Source: Limosilactobacillus urinaemulieris
Lineage (GTDB): Bacteria > Bacillota > Bacilli > Lactobacillales > Lactobacillaceae
Length of the DNA: 64,000 nt
Direction of reading: 5' to 3'
Assembly: GCF_014838745.1 (NCBI RefSeq)
Contig: NZ_JABUXR010000008.1
Coordinates: 1 to 64,000 of the forward strand
The stretch's first letter is position 1, and every line of letters begins with the position of its first letter. The position numbers and the translations under genes are program-made. Under the pieces are notes generated by a model. It worked only from the letters and a program-made list of their open reading frames with translations. It searched no databases and was not told the DNA's origin. This document shows positions 17,305 to 26,140 of the stretch, piece after piece.

Positions 17305-17318
17305 ATTTCCTGGGAAAT
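17305..17318 (+). promoter_or_regulatory. ATTTCCYRGGAAAT palindrome, copy 1
   Basis: ATTTCCTGGGAAAT followed by AAAA, in the divergent gap between the XRE-ABC operon and the dipeptidase. It is one of four near-identical intergenic copies (others at 19174, 23498, 33133), all followed on the plus strand by an A/T-rich run. This looks like an operator, but the binding protein is unknown. Confidence 0.5.
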
Positions 17319-17549
17319 AAAAGAAGTATCTAAGGGAATAGTACAAACAAGTTTGCCGATCCTAAATAGACATAATCCATGAAAATAATTTCATGAATTA
17401 TTGATTCTCTTAAATGAATATAGCCAATCTGATCTGTATCATCCTGAATGCCTATTCAATTAGCCGGAAAATGAGTTAATTAATATTCAAACTGTGAATG
17501 TTTAAACATGTTAACAAAATTAACTATTTATTGCTTATTGACTAATAGA

Positions 17550-17585
17550 TATAATCCTGTAAAGTTATTCGTGAAAGCGCTAACA
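17550..17585 (+). promoter_or_regulatory. Promoter -10 box with downstream cre (CcpA) site
   Basis: TATAAT at 17550-17555 has no strong -35 box at the right spacing. TGAAAGCGCTAACA at 17572-17585 fully matches the catabolite-responsive element consensus TGWAANCGNTNWCA. It would lie around +10 to +23 of the transcript, where bound CcpA blocks elongation or initiation. Carbon-catabolite repression of the dipeptidase is the prediction. Confidence 0.65.
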
Positions 17586-17618
17586 AAAAACAATTAAATC
17601 TATTGGGAGATGGTTAAG

Positions 17619-19091
17619 ATGACAGCTAATCATTTTAGATACTTGGTAGGCTTTGCCGCATTTGGATTTGTGATGGGAACAGTTAGTTCAGCAAGCGCCT
17701 GTACAACGGTTTTAGTTGGGAAAAATGCTAGTACAGACGGCTCAACAATGATTGCTCGAAATGAGGATGTTGATACTTCTTGGGCTAAACACTATGTTTA
17801 TCATCCAGCTACTTCTGGAACTAATACTCAATACCGTTCTACTGATAATGGCTTTACAGTTGATCTGCCTACTAATGCTCAAAGCTATACAAGTACACCA
17901 GATTGGCAACAGAAAAAGGGTCAGGATCAGTTTGGTGAAGACGGAATTAACAGTAGTAATGTGGCAATGAGTGCGACTGAATCAGGAACGACCAACAAAC
18001 AAGCACAGAAAGCAGATCCATTTGTAAAGAAAGGAATTTCTGAGCCATCAATGGTTGATGTTGTTTTACCATACGCTACTTCCGCAAAGGATGGGGTTAA
18101 ACAACTCGGTCACATTGTCGAGACAAAGGGTTCAGCTGAAAATAATGGTGTGATTTTTAGTGATAAAAACTCAATTTGGTATATGGAAATTGGTTCCGGA
18201 CATCATTGGGCTGCTGTTCGGGTGCCAAATAATAAGTATGCGGTAATTCCTAACCAGAATGTCATTGGCAACGTTGATACTAAGAAGAGTAATTTTATGA
18301 CTTCTAAGAATTTACCTAAATTCGTTAAAAATCACCATTTAAATGGTTACGTTAATAGTCATCAGGTTAATTTTGCTCAGGCATTTGGGACTAATAATAA
18401 AGAAGATGCTACCTATAATCGTCCACGAATTTGGGATGGCCAACGAATTTTAACACCAAGTAAGAAACAATCAATTACCCAAAAGCACTATGCAATGTTT
18501 ATGAAACCGGATCATAAAATCTCTGTGCAGAAGGTTCAACAGGTATTAGGCTCCCACTTTAATAACACCAAGTACGATAGTAACGGTAAATGGGTTGGCG
18601 GTTACCGACCAATTAATGTGCCAACTGATGTTGAGTCTCATATTCTGCAAATTCGTCCCAACGTTCCTAAGGAGATGGCCGGAGTTCAATGGTTAGCAAT
18701 GGCTTCACCTGCCACCAGTGTATACGTACCATTCTATACAAATGTGAATAGTACTCCAAATAATTACCAAAAGGGAACGGACAAACCCGATAGTGAATCA
18801 GCTTATTGGACATATAAAATGACGAAAGTATTAACTGATCCATATAAGAACAAGCTGGTTAATAAAGACGTTGTTCCAGTACAAAAGAAAACAACTAGTC
18901 ATTTAAAGACGTCATTAAAGAATAATGATCAGCAGGCAAAGAATCTTACCGGTGATGAGTTGACTAATTTCTTAACTCAATGTAACCAGCAAAATGCTGA
19001 CTATGCCCAAAATGTTTTCCAAAAATTGAATAACAAGTTAATCGTTGACTCAACCCGGCAAACAAAAATTGTCCAGGATAAGAATTTATAA
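17619..19091 (+). CDS. Secreted C69 family dipeptidase
   Basis: A 490-residue Ntn-hydrolase of peptidase family C69 (PepD-like), which cleaves dipeptides. The N-terminus is a signal peptide (basic start, hydrophobic core to residue 22, then SSASA) directly followed by CTTVLVGKNASTDGSTMIARNED, the family's start with Cys28 as nucleophile. Cleavage after SASA would expose that Cys as the N-terminal residue, which such enzymes need. The usual lactobacillus PepD proteins are cytoplasmic, so this is an exported form. ATG 17619 lies eight bases after GGGAGA. It is preceded by a cre site and followed by a terminator, so it is monocistronic. Confidence 0.88.
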   Translation: MTANHFRYLVGFAAFGFVMGTVSSASACTTVLVGKNASTDGSTMIARNEDVDTSWAKHYVYHPATSGTNTQYRSTDNGFTVDLPTNAQSYTSTPDWQQKKGQDQFGEDGINSSNVAMSATESGTTNKQAQKADPFVKKGISEPSMVDVVLPYATSAKDGVKQLGHIVETKGSAENNGVIFSDKNSIWYMEIGSGHHWAAVRVPNNKYAVIPNQNVIGNVDTKKSNFMTSKNLPKFVKNHHLNGYVNSHQVNFAQAFGTNNKEDATYNRPRIWDGQRILTPSKKQSITQKHYAMFMKPDHKISVQKVQQVLGSHFNNTKYDSNGKWVGGYRPINVPTDVESHILQIRPNVPKEMAGVQWLAMASPATSVYVPFYTNVNSTPNNYQKGTDKPDSESAYWTYKMTKVLTDPYKNKLVNKDVVPVQKKTTSHLKTSLKNNDQQAKNLTGDELTNFLTQCNQQNADYAQNVFQKLNNKLIVDSTRQTKIVQDKNL

Positions 19092-19121
19092 TATTGGTCC
19101 AATGCTTACTAGCAAATAATT

Positions 19122-19163
19122 AGCTCTCAAAATTCGGCTTAGCTGTATTCTGAGAGCTTTTTT
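19122..19163 (+). terminator. Intrinsic terminator after the dipeptidase gene
   Basis: AGCTCTCA (19122-19129) pairs with TGAGAGCT (19151-19158) and is followed by six T. Confidence 0.8.
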
Positions 19164-19173
19164 GTATATCCGT

Positions 19174-19187
19174 ATTTCCCAGGAAAT
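19174..19187 (+). promoter_or_regulatory. ATTTCCYRGGAAAT palindrome, copy 2
   Basis: ATTTCCCAGGAAAT followed by AAAG, 150 bases before the small membrane protein gene at 19340. An AT-rich promoter-like stretch (TTGTTT ... TATAAT near 19270-19300) lies between. Confidence 0.5.
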
Positions 19188-19339
19188 AAAGTGTTAGGAC
19201 AGGGAGAAAGTTGTTTGTGATATCTCATATCTGTTAAAAAGATAGTTATGTTATTATAGGTGGCTTAATTGTTTTAATTAATATTATCTATACTATAATA
19301 TAAATAGAATTATAAAATGATAATAAGGAGCCTTGAAAA

Positions 19340-19696
19340 ATGAGAGTTACAAAATTAGTTGTTGGAATATTACTGTTGGTATTGGCAGCCTGGTTATTAA
19401 TTGATGGGGTTGCAAATGGAATCCTGGGGATTTGGACTGATCCAAATTATGTTTACGCTAGTTTAGAAATTATTTTAGCTGGGCTATTTATTGGTGCAGG
19501 TGTTGTTTATATTGTTCAAGAAGATAGCCCGTTTCTTGGCGGTGACATTACTGGCCTAATTTTACTGGTAATTGGCGGTATTATTGGAATTGTCGGTGGC
19601 TTTATGGATCGGTGGATGTTTCTCTACGCTGTTATTAGTCTGGTAGTTGGGATTGGCTTCTTTATCTGGCATAGTAAAACATGTGAGGATATCTAG
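19340..19696 (+). CDS. Small four-helix membrane protein
   Basis: A 118-residue integral membrane protein with four hydrophobic segments separated by very short loops (about residues 5-30, 38-60, 68-88, 92-112). The Gly-rich helix LLVIGGIIGIVGGF is notable. AAGGAG lies about nine bases before the ATG. It is a single gene between two terminators. I cannot name the family; similar small proteins are common in lactobacilli and uncharacterised. Confidence 0.65.
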   Translation: MRVTKLVVGILLLVLAAWLLIDGVANGILGIWTDPNYVYASLEIILAGLFIGAGVVYIVQEDSPFLGGDITGLILLVIGGIIGIVGGFMDRWMFLYAVISLVVGIGFFIWHSKTCEDI

Positions 19697-19733
19697 TAGT
19701 TTTATGAATTTTAAAATTTGTGATGATTAAGAA

Positions 19734-19770
19734 GGCTTCCAGTATTCGTTATTACTAATTTCTGGAAGCC
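19734..19770 (+). terminator. Hairpin terminator
   Basis: GGCTTCCAG (19734-19742) pairs exactly with CTGGAAGCC (19762-19770). The T-run after it is poor (ATTTATG). It ends the membrane protein gene and precedes the MFS gene. Confidence 0.6.
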
Positions 19771-19823
19771 ATTTATGTATACCAAAATCTTCCATTATTA
19801 GAATTGAGAAACGAGGAGCTATT

Positions 19824-21209
19824 ATGGATGATAAAGTAACGCCCAAATTACTTACAGCAATTTTATCAGCGGGGATGCTTTCTTTTTTAGGAATTCTCGA
19901 TGAAACAGCTACTACGGTTACTTTTCCAACGTTAATTAAGGAATTTGCAATTACTACTGATCAAGTCCAGTGGATTAATACATTGGTTCTCCTTGTGATT
20001 GCGACCATTGTTCCCATTAGTTCTCAAATTAGTTTACGGTTTACGACTAAGAGAATCTTTCTTACCGGAATTACCTTTTTTGTGCTTGGCCTAGTGATTG
20101 ATATTTTTACGCCACGATTTGATTTGTTATTACTAGGGCGAGCATTTCAGGGGATCGGAACCGGAATTGGGTTACCATTAATGTATAATATCATTCTTAC
20201 TAAGGTCCCCAAGACCCACCTTGGCTTTATGATGGGAATCGGGACAATGATTACTGCAGCAGCGGTTGCACTAGGCCCGGTGTTTGGTGGAATTGTAACT
20301 GAGCTTTTAAACTGGCGCTGGATCTTTATTATTTCAATCTTTCTTGCAATTATTAGTGCTTTTACGGGAACCTATTCGATTACGCAACTTAATAAATTAC
20401 AAAGAGTTTCTTTTAAATATGGTCAGTGGCTAACGATTGCCGTTGGTTTAGTTTTCTTAATGCTTGGTTTCACTAACCTTGCGAAAAATCATTTTTGGTC
20501 AGGACAAGTTGTCGGTTGTTTACTGTTAGGATTAGCTAGTTTACTTATTTGGGGCAAACTTTCTTGGAATGATTCAACAGCCTTAATAAGTCCACGTCTC
20601 TTTACGAATCTTGCTTTTAGTATGCAGCTTCTTTGCTATTGCTTTGCCAAGATTAGTACGTTAGCGCTTGGCTTTATTTTCCCTATCTATGTTCAAACGG
20701 TTAACCAGGGTTCAGTTTCTCTCGCCGGCTGGATAATGTTACCAGGAGCAATTATTGATGCCTTAATGGCAGCCTTGGCAGGAAAATTATTAGATAGGCA
20801 AGGCGCTCGACTGCCGATTATTCTTGGAACAATTGCTAGTTTAATTGGTATTGTTATTATGAGTATTTGGGGAATGCATCTTTCTAATCTTGCAATTATT
20901 CTTCTCTATTCTCTTTATTATGGTGGCTACGGAATGTGTTTCAGTAGTTTAATGACGAGTGGTCTAACCTCATTAGCTACTGACAGTCATGCACAGGGGA
21001 ACGCAATTTTTAACACTTTGCAGCAATTTTCAGGTGCTGTTGGTACAGCACTTGCGGGAACACTTATTGCACTTAGTCAAAGTAACCATCAAATTTCTCG
21101 AGCAGTAGCAACGGCGATTGGAGCAAAATGGACCTTTCTCGTTTTAACTGGCCTAATTATTCTTAACCTAGTTCTTACTACTATCTTTGTTCCGCGGAAA
21201 AAGCATTGA
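19824..21209 (+). CDS. MFS transporter, DHA2-type drug:proton antiporter
   Basis: A 461-residue major facilitator with about 14 hydrophobic segments, as in the DHA2 family of multidrug exporters. Helix 1 carries LDETATTVTFPTL (motif D1-like), loop 2-3 has RFTTKRIF, helix 4 GRAFQGIGTGIGLPL, and helix 5 the antiporter motif C form LGPVFGGIVTELLNWRWIF. The substrate is unknown. CGAGGAG precedes the ATG. It stands as its own unit, 45 bases before the next gene. Confidence 0.87.
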   Translation: MDDKVTPKLLTAILSAGMLSFLGILDETATTVTFPTLIKEFAITTDQVQWINTLVLLVIATIVPISSQISLRFTTKRIFLTGITFFVLGLVIDIFTPRFDLLLLGRAFQGIGTGIGLPLMYNIILTKVPKTHLGFMMGIGTMITAAAVALGPVFGGIVTELLNWRWIFIISIFLAIISAFTGTYSITQLNKLQRVSFKYGQWLTIAVGLVFLMLGFTNLAKNHFWSGQVVGCLLLGLASLLIWGKLSWNDSTALISPRLFTNLAFSMQLLCYCFAKISTLALGFIFPIYVQTVNQGSVSLAGWIMLPGAIIDALMAALAGKLLDRQGARLPIILGTIASLIGIVIMSIWGMHLSNLAIILLYSLYYGGYGMCFSSLMTSGLTSLATDSHAQGNAIFNTLQQFSGAVGTALAGTLIALSQSNHQISRAVATAIGAKWTFLVLTGLIILNLVLTTIFVPRKKH

Positions 21210-21254
21210 CGCTTCTTTTGGTAGCTAACCGTTATTCCCTGAGAAGGTGAGTGT

Positions 21255-21803
21255 GTGTTACTTTTAATAATCTTTTCTTTACTTGTTTTATATAATTTTA
21301 TTCGGGATACATTCCGCTTTGAACCAGTTACGCGGACAAGTTTTATTATTCTGCCAATTTACGCCACGATAATGACTGTTATCTCAATGATCGTTGAACT
21401 AAAAGAATGGCACTTCTCAATCATTTTCACTTTGGCTTTAATCGGTGTACTCCTTGGATGGTTCCAAACCTTTAGTCTAAAGGTTATTCAGATTAATGAG
21501 CATTCACATGATGAGTCATCTGGATTTAAATATTGCCGTGGCTGGTCATATCTGTATGGGTTTATTTTAATCTTTATTGTTGAAATAATAACTAACTTTT
21601 CATTAGGAGAAAGAGTAACCTTTAAGGGGGTCTTTTTCGAATTGATTAATGAAATTTTACGTGAGCGATTTAAATTTTTACCATATAATGGTTGGGTTAT
21701 TTGGCTGCTATTGGCGGTAACAACTAGTGTTTATACATTAATCTTAATTCATCGGTATCCAATTATTACTAAGGTCTTAACGCGTAAGCAACGTGAGAAA
21801 TAG
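21255..21803 (+). CDS. Multi-pass membrane protein of unknown function
   Basis: A 182-residue protein with five hydrophobic segments and a central soluble loop containing NEHSHDESSGFKYCRGW, whose His/Asp/Cys could bind metal. The start is GTG 21255 after GAAGGTGAG. The gene starts 45 bases after the MFS gene and may share its transcript. The layout resembles cytochrome-c-biogenesis-like (CcdC-type) small membrane proteins, but this is only a resemblance; I do not assign a function. Confidence 0.6.
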   Translation: MLLLIIFSLLVLYNFIRDTFRFEPVTRTSFIILPIYATIMTVISMIVELKEWHFSIIFTLALIGVLLGWFQTFSLKVIQINEHSHDESSGFKYCRGWSYLYGFILIFIVEIITNFSLGERVTFKGVFFELINEILRERFKFLPYNGWVIWLLLAVTTSVYTLILIHRYPIITKVLTRKQREK

Positions 21804-21841
21804 GAACCTACTTTCGTATAATTCTTGCTATAGAAAATATA

Positions 21842-21888
21842 AAAATAGCGAAGACGGTGAGTAAAATTCATATCGTCCTCGCTATTTT
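21842..21888. terminator. Bidirectional terminator between convergent genes
   Basis: AAAATAGCGA-x-GACG pairs with CGTC-x-TCGCTATTTT, with A and T tails on both sides. Confidence 0.8.
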
Positions 21889-21909
21889 AGTTAAAATTTT
21901 TGTAATCAA

Positions 21910-22617
21910 TTACCGTTCATCACTTGAACCAAAGATATCCAAAAAATTAATAAAGAGGTTAATGAAATCAAGGTATAGTTGTAAAGCACCTAGGATAGCT
22001 AACCCGGTAGTAGAAGCTCCTCCACCATATTCCAGATAAATATTCTTCATTCGTTGAGCGTCCCAGGCAGTGAGAATGGTAAAAATAATAACGGCAATTA
22101 CTGAAAGAATATAGTCAATTGCAGGATTTTGTAGAAAGAAGTTAACAACCATTGCAATAATTAAGCCGATTAACGCTGCTGAGGCAAAGGAACCGGCCCT
22201 AGCAAAATCACGATGCGAACAAGTACCAATCAGTGCCATGGTTAGGAAAATACCAGCAGATGAAACGAATGCAGTTGCAATATCAGTTCCGGTATATGCC
22301 CCGGCAATAAACGCAAAAGTAATCCCATAAACAATTGACGTAATTATTAACAAAACAAACCCTAATCCAGGACTACGAGTAGCGTTAAAACTAATTCCAA
22401 AAGTAAGAAAAATCGGTAATAGAATGATTAACCAAATTCCCCACCGGTTGTTGATCATGAAAGAAGTAAATTGCTTAGCAAAAACGCCCATCACCAACCA
22501 AGCTGTTAGAGCGGAGATTAGTACTGCTAAAGTCATTAGTCCGTACATTCGAGTTAAGAAACTATTTAAACCATTAATATCATTGACGACTCTTCTATTA
22601 GGTGAAAATTCATCCAT
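21910..22617 (-). CDS. Bax inhibitor-1/YccA family membrane protein
   Basis: A 235-residue protein with seven hydrophobic segments, of the TMBIM/BI-1 family; bacterial members such as YetJ are pH-sensitive calcium leak channels. Family traits seen are the N-terminal FLTRMYGLMTLAVLISALTAW, the helix-6 segment FTILTAWDAQRMKNIY with its Asp, and the ending ALQLYLDFINLFINFLDIFG. ATG 22617 has GGAG eight bases upstream; an in-frame GTG three codons earlier is too close to it. It is monocistronic and convergent with the 21255 gene. Confidence 0.88.
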   Translation of the reverse strand: MDEFSPNRRVVNDINGLNSFLTRMYGLMTLAVLISALTAWLVMGVFAKQFTSFMINNRWGIWLIILLPIFLTFGISFNATRSPGLGFVLLIITSIVYGITFAFIAGAYTGTDIATAFVSSAGIFLTMALIGTCSHRDFARAGSFASAALIGLIIAMVVNFFLQNPAIDYILSVIAVIIFTILTAWDAQRMKNIYLEYGGGASTTGLAILGALQLYLDFINLFINFLDIFGSSDER

Positions 22618-22718
22618 GACTAGCACTCCTTTCGTTTACTATTTACTATACCTCTATTATATAATATAAATAAAATAATAACGAACATGATTGGTTATAA
22701 ATATTGGAGGACGCTGAA

Positions 22719-23498
22719 TTGCAAATGTTAACGATTGTTGGGGTAATTATTGTTGGTTTAATTACTGGAACTGTTACAAGCTTGATTGGTGCTAGTGGTG
22801 TTTGCGTTGTTGTTCCAGCCCTCACACTCTTTTTTGGCCTTAATTCGCACTTAGCAATTGGGACAAGCTTAATGGTAGACGTGATTACTAGCATTGTCGT
22901 TGCTATTAACTACTTTAAGCACGGTAACGTTCGTCTTCAGGCAAGCTTATGGATTACGGTTGGATCAATTTTAGGCGCCCAGTTAGGTAGCCATTGGGCC
23001 GGAATGATTAATGATACTTCACTTAGTATGATTTTTGCAGTCGTTTTAATTATTTCTGGGATTGCCACTTTAAAGAAGGGGGTTAATAACCATTTTGATT
23101 CACAAAAAGGGATCCACTTTAAAAGTAGTTTTACTCAGGCTTTGTTATTATTAATTATTGGCAGCGTAATTGGAGTTATTAGTGGCCTTGTCGGTGCTGG
23201 TGGTGGCGTGATGATCCTGTTAGCAATTATTTTCATTCTTCATTACCCAGTACATCAGGCAGTTGGAACATCTACTGTCATTATGGCGATCACGGCTTTA
23301 TCATCCATGATTGGCTATGCTCGTCAAGGGAATGTTGATTGGCTGATGGGACTATTTATTGCTAGTGGTGCGGTAATCGCTGGAATTATCGGTGCTCGTT
23401 ATGCAAATTCGATTAATGAAGAGAAACTAAACAGGGTTATTTCATGGATCTTTATTATTCTGGGTTTCATAATGATTGGGATGCGTCTAATTCATTAA
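22719..23498 (+). CDS. Sulfite exporter TauE/SafE family protein
   Basis: About 259 residues with eight hydrophobic segments in two halves. Each half carries the family's Gly-rich repeat: GTVTSLIGASGVCVVVPAL at the start and GVISGLVGAGGGVMILLAI in the middle. The family moves small organosulfur or organic anions; the substrate here cannot be told. The start is probably TTG 22719 (GGAGG eight bases before) or ATG 22725. The stop overlaps copy 3 of the TTTCCYRGGAAA palindrome. Confidence 0.85.
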   Translation: MQMLTIVGVIIVGLITGTVTSLIGASGVCVVVPALTLFFGLNSHLAIGTSLMVDVITSIVVAINYFKHGNVRLQASLWITVGSILGAQLGSHWAGMINDTSLSMIFAVVLIISGIATLKKGVNNHFDSQKGIHFKSSFTQALLLLIIGSVIGVISGLVGAGGGVMILLAIIFILHYPVHQAVGTSTVIMAITALSSMIGYARQGNVDWLMGLFIASGAVIAGIIGARYANSINEEKLNRVISWIFIILGFIMIGMRLIH

Positions 23499-23511
23499 TT
23501 TCCCGGGAAAT
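23498..23511 (+). promoter_or_regulatory. ATTTCCYRGGAAAT palindrome, copy 3
   Basis: ATTTCCCGGGAAAT followed by TAAA. It begins at the last base of the TauE/SafE stop codon and is 108 bases before the XRE gene. It may be the operator of the XRE gene or of a wider regulon. Confidence 0.5.
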
Positions 23512-23618
23512 TAAATTACTGACGGGTAACTGTCAGGATTCTGACGGCTAAATGGCGTTGTTATCCGTAATGTTAAAGTGTAATTTAAAAGTACAAGTAA
23601 ATAAGGGAGGGATGTCCC

Positions 23619-24128
23619 ATGGTAGAGACTGAAGTTAAAAAATTACGGGTTGCCAAACACTTATCTCAAGAACAACTTGCTGAAAAAGCCAAAGTTTCTG
23701 TAAGAACTATTCAACGGTTAGAAGCAGGTGATGACGCTAGCATCTCAACATTAAATTTGGTTGCAAGCGCACTAGGAGTAGAAGTTGGTGAGCTTTTTCC
23801 ACAAACTCAATCTGCACAGCAAAAGGAAAAAATTCAATCAGCTGATGAACAGTTACAATCACAGCTATACCAGCGGCATGAGGAATATCACACTTTTAAG
23901 AGTATCTACAATACCTGCTTCATTGTTATTATGATGATTTGGGGATGTCTTTTTCCATTAATCCACAATAATGCTTTTTCTTCAATCGCTGGTGTTTTGT
24001 GGATTGGTGGCTGGCTGCTTTTTGGCCCGTTAAAAAAGGAAATTAAAATCAAAAGAATCGATCCAAAATTAGATGCTAAATATCCATTGACTGTTAATCG
24101 GATTGATAAAGATAAGGAGGCAAACTAA
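23619..24128 (+). CDS. XRE family regulator with C-terminal membrane segments
   Basis: A 169-residue protein. Residues 4-62 are an XRE helix-turn-helix (LRVAKHLSQEQLAEKAKVSVRTIQRLEAG, then STLNLVASALGVEVGELF). A Gln/Lys-rich linker leads to two hydrophobic segments (about 105-140), and the end is charged. It is therefore likely a membrane-tethered DNA-binding protein. GGGAGGGATG precedes the start. It may bind the palindrome at 23498-23511 just upstream; that is inference. Confidence 0.82.
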   Translation: MVETEVKKLRVAKHLSQEQLAEKAKVSVRTIQRLEAGDDASISTLNLVASALGVEVGELFPQTQSAQQKEKIQSADEQLQSQLYQRHEEYHTFKSIYNTCFIVIMMIWGCLFPLIHNNAFSSIAGVLWIGGWLLFGPLKKEIKIKRIDPKLDAKYPLTVNRIDKDKEAN

Positions 24129-24211
24129 AAGTCAGGAGCATTTTTCTTTATCTCTTATAAAAAGTGAGTAGAATAATAGTTACCATATCGCTTAAGAGGG
24201 GAGAGTTATTT

Positions 24212-24607
24212 ATGAAAAAGTTAACTGTAACTGACGCGGCATTGGAACGAATTAAGAAATATCTTCATCCTGATAAGCAAATCGTTTTAGACTTTGACGA
24301 TGGGGTTGGTCCATTCTCAGCAATTGGCAATTGTAGCCTAGATGCTAATTATCGCCTAATTTTTGTTAATCGTGACGTTAAATTACCTGATTTTGACGAG
24401 ATCGTTAGTTCTAATATTGGTGATATTCGGATCAAGAGTGAATGGTATGCCAGTGCTCAGTTTGAAGATCAAATGGAACTACGCTTTGATCCTAAGCACT
24501 TTACAATGCCATTGGTTAGCCCAACAAAAATTTTAACCGATAACGTTGAAGTTGTTGAAATTGATGAACCGCTTAAGACAGAATATAGCGGGACTCATGA
24601 TTGCTAA
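24212..24607 (+). CDS. Iron-sulfur cluster biosynthesis family protein (HesB-like)
   Basis: A 131-residue protein beginning MKKLTVTDAALERIKKYL, the typical start of the Fe-S biosynthesis (HesB/IscA-like) fold seen in lactobacilli. It lacks the three conserved Cys of classical A-type carriers. It has only Cys in GNCSLDAN and at the C-terminal end (GTHDC), so cluster transfer is doubtful. ATG 24212 follows GAGGGGAGAG. It is monocistronic, with a terminator downstream. Confidence 0.78.
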   Translation: MKKLTVTDAALERIKKYLHPDKQIVLDFDDGVGPFSAIGNCSLDANYRLIFVNRDVKLPDFDEIVSSNIGDIRIKSEWYASAQFEDQMELRFDPKHFTMPLVSPTKILTDNVEVVEIDEPLKTEYSGTHDC

Positions 24608-24644
24608 CAAATAATTTAAGACTAAATGAAAATATCCAAAAACG

Positions 24645-24691
24645 AAGCTGCGAACTTTGAGCTATAATGATTGTTCGTAGCTTTATTTTTA
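24645..24691 (+). terminator. Intrinsic terminator
   Basis: AAGCTGCGAAC (24645-24655) pairs with GTTCGTAGCTT (24673-24683) with one G-T wobble, followed by a T-rich tail. Confidence 0.7.
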
Positions 24692-24716
24692 GAGTGTATT
24701 TTAATGAGGAAAAAAC

Positions 24717-25205
24717 ATGGATCCACAACAAATTTATCAATTGCTAAATTTTAATGGAATTAAATATCAGTCAATTCACCATCCAGCTGTCTTAACGACA
24801 GATGAAGCTGATCAGTATGTTCAAGACCATTCATTCGCAAGAACAAAGAATCTCTTTTTGCACACTCATAACCGAAAAAAGTATTTCCTATACGTCTTTC
24901 CTGAAAATAAGCGTTTTAATGAAAAAAGCTTTCGTCAGGCAGTTAAAACATCTCGATTATCATTTGCTTCCCCAGATGAACTGAACCAGATTTTGGGCGT
25001 GGCTCCGGGAATGGTGTCACCCTTTAATTTACTTAATGATCAAAGTCATCAGGTATCACTAATTGTTGAGCAAGAAGTTCTTAAAATGAATAAATTAATT
25101 GGAGTACATCCAAATACTAATACTCAAACCGTGATATTAGAGACTGCTGATTTGTTGGCACTTTTGAAAAAGGTTGGTGCTAGTATTCAGATAATTAATC
25201 TTTAG
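24717..25205 (+). CDS. YbaK/ProX-type prolyl-tRNA editing deacylase domain protein
   Basis: A free-standing 162-residue protein of the YbaK/PrdX family, which hydrolyses mischarged aminoacyl-tRNAs such as Ala- or Cys-tRNA(Pro). Seen: YQSIHHPAVLTTDEA at the start, the conserved TKNLFLHTHNRKKYFLYVF segment with its KNLFL Lys, then the GVAPGMVSPFNLLND loop and the end GVHPNTNTQTVILETADLLALL. This is the PrdX/ProXp-ala arrangement. It is a single gene after a terminator. Confidence 0.85.
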   Translation: MDPQQIYQLLNFNGIKYQSIHHPAVLTTDEADQYVQDHSFARTKNLFLHTHNRKKYFLYVFPENKRFNEKSFRQAVKTSRLSFASPDELNQILGVAPGMVSPFNLLNDQSHQVSLIVEQEVLKMNKLIGVHPNTNTQTVILETADLLALLKKVGASIQIINL

Positions 25206-25246
25206 CTTCGGTCGGAATTAAACAAGTTTATTGTCGTTCGCTTTTA

Positions 25247-25275
25247 TTGACACCCGATCCGAATAACATTAGAAT
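25247..25275 (+). promoter_or_regulatory. Strong sigma-A-type promoter
   Basis: TTGACA at 25247-25252 and TAGAAT at 25270-25275 are 17 bases apart. They lie 56 bases upstream of the glutamine amidotransferase gene start. Confidence 0.75.
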
Positions 25276-25330
25276 TCTAATGACTAAGTGTAGTCTATTG
25301 GGGAGTAATTAAAAATAGGAGTAATAAGCA

Positions 25331-25999
25331 ATGAGAGTAAATATCTTACAACATACATCGAATGAAGGACCTGGTTCTATTCGGGATTGGATTCATGCAA
25401 ATAACGATGAAATGTATGTTTATCACCCAGATCAATTCGGTAATTTACCAACCGCAGCTGAGACTGATATGCTCGTCGTTCTTGGTGGACCGATGAGCCC
25501 TAATGATGACTTTCCGTGGTTGGAAGAAGAACGAGAATTAATTCGGACCTTGCTTGATGAACGTAAACCAATTTTTGGTGCTTGTCTAGGAGCACAGCAG
25601 ATCGTTAAAGCGTTAGGCTACCAGGTTACTGAAGCTCCGCATAAGGAAGTCGGTTGGGCCCCGGTTTATCGGCAAAATGATGCAATTCCCGGTATTCCCG
25701 AAAAGCTAACCGCTCTGCATTGGCACCAGGATATGTTTGAGATTCCTGATGATGCTAAATTGCTTTTTAGCAGCGATTTAAACGAAAATCAGGGCTTCCT
25801 GTATCGCGATAATGTTATTGGTCTCCAATTTCACTTTGAACCGATGAAGGATAATGTCCGTGAAATTGCCATTAACGATAACCAATACCCGCTTGAAAAT
25901 AATGATCTCCACCAAACAACTGCTGAAATTATTAATCATGATGTTCCAGCAGAAAATAAGCAAGTAATGTTCAAACTGCTAAATTACATCACAAAATAA
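25331..25999 (+). CDS. Type 1 glutamine amidotransferase
   Basis: A 222-residue class I glutamine amidotransferase-like protein (GMP-synthase GATase-like). The nucleophile elbow is GACLGAQQIVKALG with its Cys about residue 90. The His is probably in GLQFHFEP, near residue 170, with the Glu two residues on completing the triad. Free-standing members of this group release ammonia from glutamine or hydrolyse gamma-glutamyl compounds; the partner is unknown. It is next to glutamate-cysteine ligase, so a role in gamma-glutamyl metabolism is possible but not shown. A strong promoter precedes it. Confidence 0.83.
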   Translation: MRVNILQHTSNEGPGSIRDWIHANNDEMYVYHPDQFGNLPTAAETDMLVVLGGPMSPNDDFPWLEEERELIRTLLDERKPIFGACLGAQQIVKALGYQVTEAPHKEVGWAPVYRQNDAIPGIPEKLTALHWHQDMFEIPDDAKLLFSSDLNENQGFLYRDNVIGLQFHFEPMKDNVREIAINDNQYPLENNDLHQTTAEIINHDVPAENKQVMFKLLNYITK

Positions 26000-26140
26000 G
26001 AATATTTGGTGCTTTCAGAAGACCGTAGTAAAGCAATTTTAACCCGCTTGTTTTATATGATTATTACTTCACTTTTGAGGTTGCTAATTTAGTATTCAAA
26101 GTGTTATTGTTTAAGGTATATGAGAAATGAGGTGATTTGA

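Larger units (their letters stand above)
17190..17618. other. 429-bp divergent intergenic region
   Basis: This gap lies between the minus-strand XRE-ABC operon and the plus-strand dipeptidase. It holds a copy of the ATTTCCYRGGAAAT palindrome (17305-17318), a TATAAT box (17550-17555) and a cre site (17572-17585). No gene is visible. Confidence 0.6.
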
